Shown here in pieces: positions 20,106 through 28,064 of a stretch of 32,812 nucleotides of DNA. The notes under the pieces were generated by a model, which was given only the letters and a program-made list of their open reading frames with translations, did not search any database and was not told the origin of the DNA. This DNA is from Jeotgalibaca caeni (GTDB lineage: Bacteria; Bacillota; Bacilli; Lactobacillales; Aerococcaceae). A program made the position numbers and the translations under genes. Positions within the stretch are counted from its first letter, which is position 1; every line of letters begins with the position of its first letter. The DNA is taken from the NCBI RefSeq assembly GCF_028863945.1, contig NZ_JARBEA010000029.1, positions 1 through 32,812 on the forward strand, in the 5' to 3' direction.

Positions 20106-20114
20106 ATCTTAACA
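20106..20114 (-). promoter_or_regulatory. Candidate extended -10 promoter of clpX
   Basis: TGT-TAAGAT on the minus strand (TAAGAT at 20106-20111) is an extended -10 with no good -35 at 17 bases. It is placed between the tig terminator and clpX, leaving a leader of about 75 bases that contains a small TCCCC/GGGGA hairpin. I saw no CtsR box. Confidence 0.35.
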
Positions 20115-20184
20115 TATTCTGACCAAATAAAAAAGTATTTTGTCTCTACCTGCTGTTTCGGGGTATTTCCCCTTTATCCTAAAC

Positions 20185-20218
20185 AAAAGGGACACCTGCT
20201 ACACGCAATGTCCCTTTT
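20185..20218 (-). terminator. Terminator of tig
   Basis: A perfect 10-bp repeat, AAAAGGGACA and TGTCCCTTTT, closes a 14-base loop and ends in TTTT on the minus strand. It starts 18 bases after the tig stop codon. Confidence 0.82.
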
Positions 20219-20236
20219 GAGTTTTACTTATCTCGA

Positions 20237-21517
20237 TTATGCTTCAACAGCAGAGTCAGTTACGATTGCCATTGCTTTTTTCATCTTGATGTCGTTTGTC
20301 AACATGTCGTTGCTTACCAATCCACGAACCCGTTCTGCATCCATGTTGTATTGGCCTGCTAATGTTTGAATTTCTTCAGCAATTTCTTCTTCTGTTACTT
20401 CGATGTTCTCAGCTTTGATAATTTCTTCCAAAACTAGTGTTGTTTTTGTGCGAACATCTGCGTCAACTTCCATTTGTTTATGCAAGTCTTGTTCAGTTGT
20501 TCCAGTAATTTGATAGTACAATTCAGGAGAGATTCCTTGTCTTTGCATATCGTTCAAGAACAAGTCCATTTGACGGTGTACTTCGTCATGAACCATTACG
20601 TATGGTAGGTCAACTACTTCAGCGTTCTCTACTGCTTTGCTGATTGCTTCGTCTTGGACTGCTTCATCAGCTGCTGCATTCTTGCTGTCTTCTAGTTCTT
20701 TACGGATTTTAGCTTTCAATTCGTCCAAAGTTTCAACGGTTTCGTCTACGTCTTTAGCGAACTCGTCGTCAAGTTCTGGAAGTTCTTTTGCTTTTACTTC
20801 ATGAACCACTACTTTAAAGGTAGCTTCTTTACCAGCTAAATCAGCTGCTTGGTAATCTTCTGGGAATGTAACAACTACGTCTTTCTCTTCGCCAGCTTTC
20901 ACACCAACCAATTGCTCTTCGAAACCAGGGATAAATGAATTTGATCCTAGTTCTAGAGAATGGTTTTGGTCTTTTCCGCCTTCAAATGCTTCGTTGCCCA
21001 AGAAACCTTCATAGTCGATTACAACTGTGTCGCCTTCTACAGCAGCGTCTTCTTTGATAGCAAGTTCTGCATGACGTTCTTGACGTTGCTTCAATGCATC
21101 TTCAACATCCGCATCTGTTACTTCACGGTCTTGTTTTTCAACTGTTAAGTTTTTGTATTCGCCAAGTTTTACTTCTGGCTTCACAGTAACTTCTGCAGTC
21201 ATTACCCATGGTTGACCTTTTTCCATGCTCTTGATGTCAATTTTTGGTTGTGATACAGGTTCGATTCCTGCTTCTTTCACTGCTGCTTCATAAGCATCAG
21301 GTAGTGCCGCGTTCAACGCATCTTCAAATAGAGACTCTTCACCGTATGTCTTGTTAAAGATATGACGAGGAACCTTTCCTTTTCTGAATCCAGGAACATT
21401 AATGTTCTTTCTTACCTTTTTGAACACGTTATCCATTTCAGCTTTCATTGTTTCTGCAGATATTTCAAAAGTTAGGACACCTTCATTTGTGCCTGTTTTT
21501 TCCCAATTGGCAGTCAT
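20237..21517 (-). CDS. tig: Trigger factor (ribosome-associated chaperone)
   Basis: Trigger factor binds the ribosomal exit tunnel and shelters nascent chains; it is also a peptidyl-prolyl isomerase. The 426-residue protein has the ribosome-docking signature GFRKGKVP (43-50). The FKBP-type PPIase domain lies at about residues 155-245 (GDTVVIDYEGFLG, ELGSNSFIPGFEEQLVG). The helical C-terminal substrate-binding arms follow. GGAGG precedes the ATG. It is transcribed alone from the promoter at 21574-21602 and ends at its own terminator. Confidence 0.97.
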   Translation of the reverse strand: MTANWEKTGTNEGVLTFEISAETMKAEMDNVFKKVRKNINVPGFRKGKVPRHIFNKTYGEESLFEDALNAALPDAYEAAVKEAGIEPVSQPKIDIKSMEKGQPWVMTAEVTVKPEVKLGEYKNLTVEKQDREVTDADVEDALKQRQERHAELAIKEDAAVEGDTVVIDYEGFLGNEAFEGGKDQNHSLELGSNSFIPGFEEQLVGVKAGEEKDVVVTFPEDYQAADLAGKEATFKVVVHEVKAKELPELDDEFAKDVDETVETLDELKAKIRKELEDSKNAAADEAVQDEAISKAVENAEVVDLPYVMVHDEVHRQMDLFLNDMQRQGISPELYYQITGTTEQDLHKQMEVDADVRTKTTLVLEEIIKAENIEVTEEEIAEEIQTLAGQYNMDAERVRGLVSNDMLTNDIKMKKAMAIVTDSAVEA

Positions 21518-21573
21518 TTGCTTTCCTCCAAAATCGTTTCATATTCGCAATCTTCGTGATTGCATACTCATTA

Positions 21574-21602
21574 AGTTTACACTAGAACATTGGTAATGTA
21601 AA
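21574..21602 (-). promoter_or_regulatory. Sigma-A promoter of tig
   Basis: On the minus strand, TTTACA (21597-21602; five of six consensus bases), a 17-base spacer and TAAACT (21574-21579). It gives a leader of about 50 bases ahead of tig. Confidence 0.6.
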
Positions 21603-21737
21603 TAAAAAAGCAAGGTTAGTTCGCTTTACAACTTGAAAAATTTCGAATTGATGGTAAAATTTTACAGACTTGATAGCTGGCCGTCTTTCTTCTTAATAAC
21701 TTCTTAAACGATTTTTTCACACATTTAAGGAAGATAC

Positions 21738-21746
21738 TGCTACAAT
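21738..21746 (+). promoter_or_regulatory. Extended -10 promoter of recU-ponA
   Basis: TGC-TACAAT (TACAAT at 21741-21746) with a TG one base upstream; a TTCACA lies 19 bases before it. The predicted start leaves a very short leader of about 16 bases that contains the recU ribosome binding site (GAGGAAGTG). Confidence 0.5.
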
Positions 21747-21768
21747 CTGAAAGAGGAAGTGAACAACC

Positions 21769-22392
21769 ATGACGATTAACTACCCAAACGGGAAAATCTA
21801 TCAAGCTCCGAAAGAAGTCATCGAAAGGAAGAAAAAGAAAGCACCTGTTGAATATGGGAAACGAGGAATGAGTTTAGAAGAGGATATCAACGATTCGAAT
21901 CGTTACTATTTGGAAAGAGGGATTGCCGTCATTCACAAGAAACCAACCCCCATTCAAGTAGTAAAGGTGGATTATCCAAAAAGAAGTGCTGCGGTTATCC
22001 GAGAAGCCTACTACCGGCACTCTTCTACAACAGACTTCAACGGGATATACAAAGGATACTATATCGACTTTGAGGCGAAAGAAACAAGGAACAAAGCCTC
22101 CTTCCCTCTCAAGAACTTTCATGAACACCAGATTATCCATATGGATCAATGTCGTAAGATGGGTGGAATCACCTTTGTGTTGATTCTTTTTTCCACTTTG
22201 AATCGCGTGTTCCTTCTAGGTAGCCAGCACGTCTCTCTCTTCTGGCATCAACAAACCGATGCAGATAAACGTAAATCTATCCCCCTTTCTTTTATTGAAA
22301 AGAATGGATATGAGATAGAACGAGGTTTCCAACCTTCACTTGATTACGTAGCCGCCATAGAAAAAATGTTGCAAACAGAAATAAAGGTATGA
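21769..22392 (+). CDS. recU: Holliday junction resolvase RecU
   Basis: RecU cuts four-way junctions during recombinational repair and chromosome segregation in Gram-positives. The 207-residue protein matches the family length. It has the Arg-rich N-terminal part (YGKRGMSLEEDINDSN), the nuclease core with TTDFNGIYKGYYIDFEAKET (the Asp, and the Glu-x-Lys that bind the metal and water), and the following FPLKNFHEHQI segment. GAGGAAGTG precedes the ATG. It is the first gene of the conserved recU-ponA pair, 10 bases ahead of ponA, linking a repair enzyme to a cell-wall synthase. Confidence 0.95.
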   Translation: MTINYPNGKIYQAPKEVIERKKKKAPVEYGKRGMSLEEDINDSNRYYLERGIAVIHKKPTPIQVVKVDYPKRSAAVIREAYYRHSSTTDFNGIYKGYYIDFEAKETRNKASFPLKNFHEHQIIHMDQCRKMGGITFVLILFSTLNRVFLLGSQHVSLFWHQQTDADKRKSIPLSFIEKNGYEIERGFQPSLDYVAAIEKMLQTEIKV

Positions 22393-22402
22393 GGTGAAAA
22401 GA

Positions 22403-25009
22403 ATGCCCACAAGAAGTAAAAATAATAATGAAAAATCTGCGCAAACGCGCGCGCAACAAAAAAAGAAAAAACCAGTAAATAAGAAAAGAAAACAAAAGAA
22501 AGGCTCTATTTGGAAGAAAATCATTCTTTCGATTGTCGGATTAGGAGTACTTGGTGTAGTAGCTGGAGCGGTTCTCTTCTTCTATTATGTATCCAGCGCA
22601 CCAGAAATCGACCGGGCGGACCTGACTGACCCCGTCCCTTCACAAATCTTGGATATAGACGGGAATGTGGTTAAAGAAGTAGGCGCTGGTTCACAAAACC
22701 GGGAATTAGTTTCGATTGAAGAGATTCCTCAAGTGTTACAAGATGCAGTTGTCTCCATCGAAGATCAACGTTTCTACGATCACATCGGCGTTGACCCCAT
22801 TCGTATCTTGGGTGCAGCCTTTGCGAACTTACAAGAAGGTGGTGTTTCTCAAGGAGGAAGTACGATTACTCAGCAGCTGATTAAGCTTTCTTACTTCTCA
22901 ACCTCTGAAGAAGACCAAACCTTGAAACGGAAAGCCCAAGAAGCATGGATGGCAATCCAACTAGAACAAGTTCTTTCAAAAGATGAAATCTTGGCGCTCT
23001 ACATTAATAAAGTGTACATGGGAAATAATGCTTACGGAATGGGTACAGCAGCAGAATATTACTTCGGTAAAGAATTAAGTGACATTAATTTACAAGAAGC
23101 AGCAACTTTAGCAGGACTTCCACAAGCCCCTTCTTATTATGACCCTTATGTAAATCCAGAAGAAACAAAAGAGAGACGAAACATTGTATTGGCAATGATG
23201 GTAGAAAACGAAAAAATTACACCAGAAGAAAGAAACGAAGCGCTAGAAGCACCTGTTACAGAAAATTTGGTCGACCATTCAAACGAAGTAGACTATTCGC
23301 TCGTTATCGACTCCTACTTACAATTAGTTGTTGACGAAGTTTACGAAAAAACCGGCTTAGAAGCTGAAATGGGTGGTTTGGTTATCCAAACGAATTTAGA
23401 TATGGATGCCCAACAACATCTGTACGATATCGTTAATACCGACGAATATGTCCTGTTCCCTGACGATGAAATACAAACAGCTGTTACGATGGTTGATGTT
23501 CACACTGGTGCTGTTCAAGCCGTAATCGGTAACCGTAAAAATGATCACCAAATGGCAGTCAATTATGCCAATCAACAAAATCGTGATGTCGCTTCAACGA
23601 TTAAACCATTAATCGACTATGCTCCTGCTATTGAATACCTCAACTACTCGACCGGTCAAACCGTTGTGGATGAGGAATACGAGTTCCAAGACGGAAATCC
23701 GTTGTATAACTATGACCGTCTCTATAAGGGTGACATGACGCTACGTGAATCTCTCGTAGATTCCAGAAATGTTCCAGCAGCTAAATTGCTTCAAGAAGTC
23801 GGTTATGATAATGCGAGTGCATTCTTAAGCAAATTAGGAATCGACGCTAGCACGATTAACAGCAACGAAGATGGTTTAGTTGAATCCAATGCGATTCGCG
23901 GGGACATCTCCTCGGTTCGCCTGGCAGCCGCTTATGCAGCCTTCGCAAACGGCGGAACCTATTATGAACCATTTACGGTCCGCTCCGTTACTGATTCAGA
24001 AGGTAAAGTCTATGAATTCGAACCTTCCGGTACACAAGCAATGAAAGAATCAACGGCTTACATGATTACCGATATGCTTAAAGAAGTAATCACCTACAGT
24101 GCTCCGGAAGCGCAAATCCCTGGCCTTCCTCATGCTGGTAAAACAGGAACTTCTAACTTTACGGATGATGAATTGGCATTAGTTGGCGCCGAGAATGTAG
24201 AAAACGTTGGGAAAGATTCTTGGTTCGTTGGATACTCACCAAATTATGCTATTTCCGTTTGGCTCGGTTATCCAGAAATCGACATGGGCAACTATCTAAC
24301 TTACGAAACGAGAAATATTACTCGGTACATCTATAGTCAATTAATGAGTTATGCGTCACAAGATGTTGAAACGTTCGATTGGGTAAAACCTGATTCCGTA
24401 GTTGAAGCAACGATTGAAAAATACTCGAAGCCGCTCGCGAAGCCAGGTCCAAATACTCCTGCAAATATGCAGATTACCGAATTATTTGTCCAAGGAACAG
24501 CGCCAACACAAGTATCTAAAAAATATGGAGAAGCCTTTAAAGCTCCAACAGGTTTGAAAGCAAGCTACGATCAAAACAAAAAAGAATTAAAAGTTTCATG
24601 GGATGCGTATGCTCTGGCAGAAGGTGACAACCGGACGCCACAATTCACGGTTACAGTAGGAGGACAATCACAGACGACTACTGCAACTGAAGTAACCCTT
24701 GCAAACCCAGCTCCTGGAAATGTAACTATTTCCTTAGTAGCTAAAATCGGATCGACAACCTCTCCTGGTGCTTCCATTACCATCAGTATTGCGCAACCAG
24801 AAGATGAGAAAGACAAAGAAGAAAAAGAAGAGGAAAAAGAAAGCTCAAGCGAAAGCAGCTCCTCCTCTTCGGAAGAGTCTTCCAGCGAAAGTAGCGCTGA
24901 AAGCTCCAGTCAAGAAGAATCAAGTGAATCAGAAGCAGAGGAACCTGAAGAACCTGCAGCAGATGAAGAAACAAGTGAAGAAGCTGCTTCCAGCGATGAA
25001 GCAGCTTAG
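22403..25009 (+). CDS. ponA: Class A penicillin-binding protein 1A
   Basis: This bifunctional peptidoglycan synthase polymerises glycan strands and cross-links them. I chose the ATG at 22403 (868 residues), preceded by GAGGTG; the GTG at 22394 overlaps that site. A Lys/Arg-rich cytoplasmic tail (1-36) is followed by one membrane segment (about 40-63). The glycosyltransferase domain has EDQRFYDH (catalytic Glu120) and GGSTITQQL. The transpeptidase domain has SxxK (Ser398-Lys401, STIK), SRN (454-456) and KTGT (580-583). A fibronectin III-like domain spans about 715-797. The last 70 residues are almost all Glu, Ser, Asp and Ala, a low-complexity acidic tail outside the cell. A terminator follows. 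Confidence 0.96.
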   Translation: MPTRSKNNNEKSAQTRAQQKKKKPVNKKRKQKKGSIWKKIILSIVGLGVLGVVAGAVLFFYYVSSAPEIDRADLTDPVPSQILDIDGNVVKEVGAGSQNRELVSIEEIPQVLQDAVVSIEDQRFYDHIGVDPIRILGAAFANLQEGGVSQGGSTITQQLIKLSYFSTSEEDQTLKRKAQEAWMAIQLEQVLSKDEILALYINKVYMGNNAYGMGTAAEYYFGKELSDINLQEAATLAGLPQAPSYYDPYVNPEETKERRNIVLAMMVENEKITPEERNEALEAPVTENLVDHSNEVDYSLVIDSYLQLVVDEVYEKTGLEAEMGGLVIQTNLDMDAQQHLYDIVNTDEYVLFPDDEIQTAVTMVDVHTGAVQAVIGNRKNDHQMAVNYANQQNRDVASTIKPLIDYAPAIEYLNYSTGQTVVDEEYEFQDGNPLYNYDRLYKGDMTLRESLVDSRNVPAAKLLQEVGYDNASAFLSKLGIDASTINSNEDGLVESNAIRGDISSVRLAAAYAAFANGGTYYEPFTVRSVTDSEGKVYEFEPSGTQAMKESTAYMITDMLKEVITYSAPEAQIPGLPHAGKTGTSNFTDDELALVGAENVENVGKDSWFVGYSPNYAISVWLGYPEIDMGNYLTYETRNITRYIYSQLMSYASQDVETFDWVKPDSVVEATIEKYSKPLAKPGPNTPANMQITELFVQGTAPTQVSKKYGEAFKAPTGLKASYDQNKKELKVSWDAYALAEGDNRTPQFTVTVGGQSQTTTATEVTLANPAPGNVTISLVAKIGSTTSPGASITISIAQPEDEKDKEEKEEEKESSSESSSSSSEESSSESSAESSSQEESSESEAEEPEEPAADEETSEEAASSDEAA

Positions 25010-25017
25010 GCATAAAA

Positions 25018-25050
25018 AAAGGGGTCGGAACTTTTTCCGCCTCTTTTTTT
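25018..25050 (+). terminator. Terminator of recU-ponA
   Basis: AAAGGGGTCGGAA pairs with TTCCGCCTCTTT, with one bulged T and one G-U pair, around a 4-base loop. A run of T residues (25044-25050) ends it. It lies just after the ponA stop. Confidence 0.82.
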
Positions 25051-25087
25051 ATTGCTAATCGTTGTGATACGTTAACAATATTTCATC

Positions 25088-25122
25088 CTAGCGCAACGGA
25101 AGAATCTGTTCCGTTGCGCTAG
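25088..25122. repeat. Perfect 14-bp inverted repeat, intergenic
   Basis: CTAGCGCAACGGAA (25088-25101) and its exact complement (25109-25122) surround a 7-base loop, GAATCTG. No T run lies on either side, so it is not an ordinary terminator. It is relatively G/C rich compared with its surroundings. Confidence 0.85.
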
Positions 25123-25139
25123 CTGATACCAATCGCACC

Positions 25140-25174
25140 CTATCACAATGATAATGGCTTTATCGTTGTGATAG
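25140..25174. repeat. 15-bp inverted repeat with shared 12-base word
   Basis: CTATCACAATGATAA (25140-25154) pairs with TTATCGTTGTGATAG (25160-25174) through 15 bp with one G-U pair and a 5-base loop. The right arm contains ATCGTTGTGATA, an exact copy of 25058-25069; the left arm is the same word inverted with one change. Confidence 0.85.
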
Positions 25175-25251
25175 CGAAACGTTTGCTCCCTCTATCAAAG
25201 CGAAAGATTTACACAGAACCAATGATCAACGCAAAAAAAAATACAAGAAAA

Positions 25252-25289
25252 TAGCTCTCGCCACCCATTAAAAAGAGTTGCGAGAGCTA
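25252..25289 (-). terminator. Terminator downstream of nth
   Basis: The arms TAGCTCTCGC (25252-25261) and GCGAGAGCTA (25280-25289) form a perfect 10-bp stem with an 18-base loop. On the minus strand it is followed by TTTTC and then another T-rich run. It stands about 50 bases after the nth stop. Confidence 0.7.
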
Positions 25290-25341
25290 CTTTCGTTTCT
25301 TATTTTTTGATTTTTTCCTAGACTGTTTTGACAAAAATAAA

Positions 25342-25971
25342 TTATCGCGCACCAACTGCACGCAAAATGTAATCACATGCTTCACAATCCGGTTTCCGGG
25401 CTGTGCAACGATACCGACCATAAAAAATCAAACGATGATGCGCGATACCCCAGATTTCAGATGGAAGCTTCTCCATCAATGTTTGTTCTACTTCTAAGAC
25501 ATTCGCTTCTTGGGGTACCATTTTCAACCGCTTGGTCACTCTTTCCACATGCGTATCTACTGCAATCGCCGGGATATGAAAGGCGACGCTTAAAACCACA
25601 TTGGCAGTCTTTCTTCCGACACCTGGAAGACGCACCAGCTCTTCTCTCGTTTGCGGTACTTCTCCGCCATACTCGGCCACCAGCATCCCTGCCATTTTCC
25701 GCAAGTACTTTGCTTTATTGCGATACAATCCGATTGAATTAATAATCGCCATAATCTCCGTTTCATCTGCGTTTGCTAGGTCTTCAGGAGCGGGATAAGC
25801 CTGAAATAATGCAGGAGTAACTTTATTGACGGAAACATCTGTAGCTTGAGCGCTTAAAATAGTTGCTACTAAAAGTTCAAATGCATTTTGATGATTCAAT
25901 TCGCACTTCGCTTCTGGAAACATTTCCCCCATTATTTCAATTGCTTGCACACATTGTTCGCTTGTCAGCAT
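25342..25971 (-). CDS. nth: Endonuclease III (DNA glycosylase/AP lyase)
   Basis: Nth removes oxidised pyrimidines and nicks abasic sites in base excision repair. The 209-residue protein has the helix-hairpin-helix LPGVGRKTANVV with catalytic Lys121 and the catalytic Asp139 in AVDTHVERV. The C-terminal iron-sulfur loop normally reads C-x6-C-x2-C-x5-C. Here Cys189, Cys196 and Cys199 are present but the fourth position (205) is Ala and the chain ends four residues later. I could not restore the cysteine with a simple frame change. Either the cluster is altered or lost, or the 3' end has diverged. It starts 14 bases after dnaD. Confidence 0.93.
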   Translation of the reverse strand: MLTSEQCVQAIEIMGEMFPEAKCELNHQNAFELLVATILSAQATDVSVNKVTPALFQAYPAPEDLANADETEIMAIINSIGLYRNKAKYLRKMAGMLVAEYGGEVPQTREELVRLPGVGRKTANVVLSVAFHIPAIAVDTHVERVTKRLKMVPQEANVLEVEQTLMEKLPSEIWGIAHHRLIFYGRYRCTARKPDCEACDYILRAVGAR

Positions 25972-25985
25972 CTGTTTCCTCCTTA

Positions 25986-26672
25986 CTATGATTCCAACCA
26001 GTTAAACAATGGAATATCCTCTTCATCATCCCACTCCTCTTCAACAGGAGCATGATGGGATTGATAGAACCGCTTCGACTCTTCTTTTGCTTGATAAGTC
26101 GTCTTAATATTCTTTTTCTCCCATGACATCAAAATACGATCCATGTACTTCAGACTGTATTTTTGATTGAGGACCGCTTCTCGTAGCGCTTCTAAGATAA
26201 TGTCCTTTGAATAATAATCCTTATCCAACCATTCTCCAATGGTCTGCATTTCGATTGGAGTCAATAAACGTCCAAATTCTTGCTGGAACACTTCCAGAAG
26301 ATTCACTTCATCCTTGTCCCCTTCCGGCCTGTCATTCTCACGTTCAAAAAGGAGCGATAGTTTTTTATATAAGGGGTTCAACGAATAGCGATCAGAAACC
26401 ATTCCCGCTTCGTCCTTTTCCGAGGTAATGGAAATACATTTTTTTTGAATAAGTGCATGTAAAACGGTGAAAATCTCTGCTTCTTTTTTCCCCATACGCA
26501 AGGCAATCTCGCCCAAGTTCGGAAAGTAAATATTTTGGTTGAAGTAACTTTGTAGTTGAATCACAAAAACAAGTTCGGTCTCTGTTAACCCTAGCGCACC
26601 ATAATGCTCCAATAAGCCATTTCGAATCGTTGTATGCCCTTGATTCAACCAACGTTCAAATGCATCTGTCAT
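25986..26672 (-). CDS. dnaD: DNA replication initiation protein DnaD
   Basis: DnaD acts with DnaA, DnaB and DnaI to load the replicative helicase in low-GC Gram-positives. I chose the ATG at 26672 (228 residues, MTDAFERWL) with AGAGAGG upstream; the frame extends to 26705 without a good site. The N-terminal winged helix holds FPNLGEIALRMGKKEAEIF. The C-terminal DnaD domain ends with the YMDRILMSW motif, followed by a Lys-rich and then acidic tail. It lies between asnS and nth as in Bacillus, but behind a hairpin at 26712-26744. Confidence 0.94.
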   Translation of the reverse strand: MTDAFERWLNQGHTTIRNGLLEHYGALGLTETELVFVIQLQSYFNQNIYFPNLGEIALRMGKKEAEIFTVLHALIQKKCISITSEKDEAGMVSDRYSLNPLYKKLSLLFERENDRPEGDKDEVNLLEVFQQEFGRLLTPIEMQTIGEWLDKDYYSKDIILEALREAVLNQKYSLKYMDRILMSWEKKNIKTTYQAKEESKRFYQSHHAPVEEEWDDEEDIPLFNWLES

Positions 26673-26711
26673 AACGCACCTCTCTTTCTTCTTACTTAAA
26701 AACAAATAGGA

Positions 26712-26744
26712 AGTGGAACAGCATCAACGTTCTACTGTTCCACT
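26712..26744 (-). other. asnS-dnaD intercistronic hairpin
   Basis: AGTGGAACAG (26712-26721) and its exact complement (26735-26744) give a perfect 10-bp stem with a 13-base loop. On the minus strand it is followed by TCCTATTTGTTTTT, a poor T tract. It could be a weak terminator or a processing site between asnS and dnaD. Confidence 0.55.
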
Positions 26745-26759
26745 AAAGAAATTATTCGA

Positions 26760-28061
26760 TTATGGGTAGATCCGGTTCAATAGACGTGGGAACGGAATCG
26801 CTTCACGAATATGTTCGGTTCCAGTAATCCAAGTAACGGTACGTTCTAAACCTAATCCGAATCCGGAATGAGGCACAGAACCGTAGCGACTTAAATCGAG
26901 GTACCATTGGTAATCTTCTAAGCTCAAACCGAATTTCTCAATTTGGCTGCGCATTTGTTCGTAGTCATAAATCCGTTCGCTACCGCCAATAATTTCACCA
27001 TAGCCTTCTGGTGCAATCAAGTCTGCACACAGTACTACATCTTCTCGTTCAGGGTGATTCTTCATGTAGAATGGTTTGATTGCTTTTGGATAGTTCAAAA
27101 TAAAGACTGGTTTCTCTGATTGGTTCGCAATGAACGTTTCATGTGGAGAACCAAAATCATCGCCCCATTGAATATCCTCAAATCCATTATCTTGTAATAA
27201 TTGAATCGCATCATCATAAGAAATACGGTCATATGGAAGTTGTGTGTATTTCTTCAATACTTCTTTGTCACGACCTAATGTATCTAGGTAATCGCCGCAA
27301 TTATCTAATACCGATTGTACCAGGTAGCTGACATAGTTTTCTTGAACAACTAAACTCTCATCTTGAGAAGTAAAGGCCATTTCTGGTTCAATCATCCAGA
27401 ATTCAATCAAATGGCGGCGTGTTTTAGACTTTTCAGCACGGAAGGTCGGTCCAAAAGAGAACACCTTGCCAAATGCCATTGCCCCAGCTTCCATGTATAA
27501 CTGACCACTTTGTGTTAAGAATGCATCTTCATCGAAGTACTTCGTATGGAATAGTTCTGTGGTACCTTCTGGAGAACTGCTCGTTAAGATTGGTGGATCA
27601 ATTTTTAGGAATCCTTCTTTGTTAAAGAACTCATAAGTTGCACGGATGATTTCATTCCGAATTTTCATGATGGCATGTTGTTTGGTAGAACGTAGCCACA
27701 AATGACGGTGATCCATCAAGAATTCAGTTCCGTGTTCTTTTGGTGTAATTGGGTAGTCGTGGCTCTCTCCAACTACTTCAATATTTTTAACTAATAATTC
27801 ATAACCTAATGCAGAACGAGTATCTTCTTGAACCACTCCGTCTACAAAGATAGATGTTTCTTGGGTTAAGGATTTAGCGATTTGGAATACTTCTTCTCCT
27901 ACATCGTTTTTCACAACGATTCCTTGGAAATAATAGTCGCCGTCACGCAATTGGATAAATGCGATTTTACCGCTGCTCCGTTTATTGGTGACCCATGCAC
28001 CTATTCTTACTTCTTTTCCTACGTAATCTTTTGCTTGCTTCATTGTAATTCGTTCCAACAT
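26760..28061 (-). CDS. asnS: Asparaginyl-tRNA synthetase
   Basis: AsnS charges tRNA-Asn. The 433-residue protein has an N-terminal OB-fold anticodon-binding domain (about 15-105; [21 protein letters not shown]). The class II catalytic core has motif 2 ([21 protein letters not shown]) and motif 3 ([12 protein letters not shown]). The length and the IEPEM sequence fit AsnRS rather than AspRS, which is longer. The start is 3 bases after the aspB stop, and its AAGGAG lies inside the end of aspB, so the two are tightly linked. No T-box leader is present. Confidence 0.96.
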   Translation of the reverse strand: MLERITMKQAKDYVGKEVRIGAWVTNKRSSGKIAFIQLRDGDYYFQGIVVKNDVGEEVFQIAKSLTQETSIFVDGVVQEDTRSALGYELLVKNIEVVGESHDYPITPKEHGTEFLMDHRHLWLRSTKQHAIMKIRNEIIRATYEFFNKEGFLKIDPPILTSSSPEGTTELFHTKYFDEDAFLTQSGQLYMEAGAMAFGKVFSFGPTFRAEKSKTRRHLIEFWMIEPEMAFTSQDESLVVQENYVSYLVQSVLDNCGDYLDTLGRDKEVLKKYTQLPYDRISYDDAIQLLQDNGFEDIQWGDDFGSPHETFIANQSEKPVFILNYPKAIKPFYMKNHPEREDVVLCADLIAPEGYGEIIGGSERIYDYEQMRSQIEKFGLSLEDYQWYLDLSRYGSVPHSGFGLGLERTVTWITGTEHIREAIPFPRLLNRIYP

Positions 28062-28064
28062 GCA

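Larger units (their letters stand above)
25010..25341. other. 332-base intergenic region with stacked inverted repeats
   Basis: This gap lies between the convergent ends of ponA and nth and has no credible gene. In order it holds the ponA terminator (25018-25050), a 12-base word ATCGTTGTGATA (25058-25069), a 14-bp perfect inverted repeat (25088-25122), a 15-bp inverted repeat whose right arm repeats the same 12-base word (25140-25174), and the nth terminator (25252-25289). No tRNA or known RNA fold was recognised. Confidence 0.7.

Noticed and set aside
20040-20236. CtsR operator ahead of clpX
   Set aside because: There is one GGTCAGA-like heptad on the minus strand but no second GGTCAAA-type repeat in the required phase.
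21654-21665. 12-base palindrome GTAAAATTTTAC between tig and recU
   Set aside because: It is A/T-only in its core and can arise easily by chance in this A/T-rich gap. It does not overlap either proposed promoter, so no role can be supported.
22292-22524. Minus-strand frames rich in Phe/Leu opposite the recU-ponA junction
   Set aside because: They mirror the Lys/Arg-rich start of PBP1A and lack ribosome binding sites; the hydrophobic appearance is a by-product of antisense A-rich codons.
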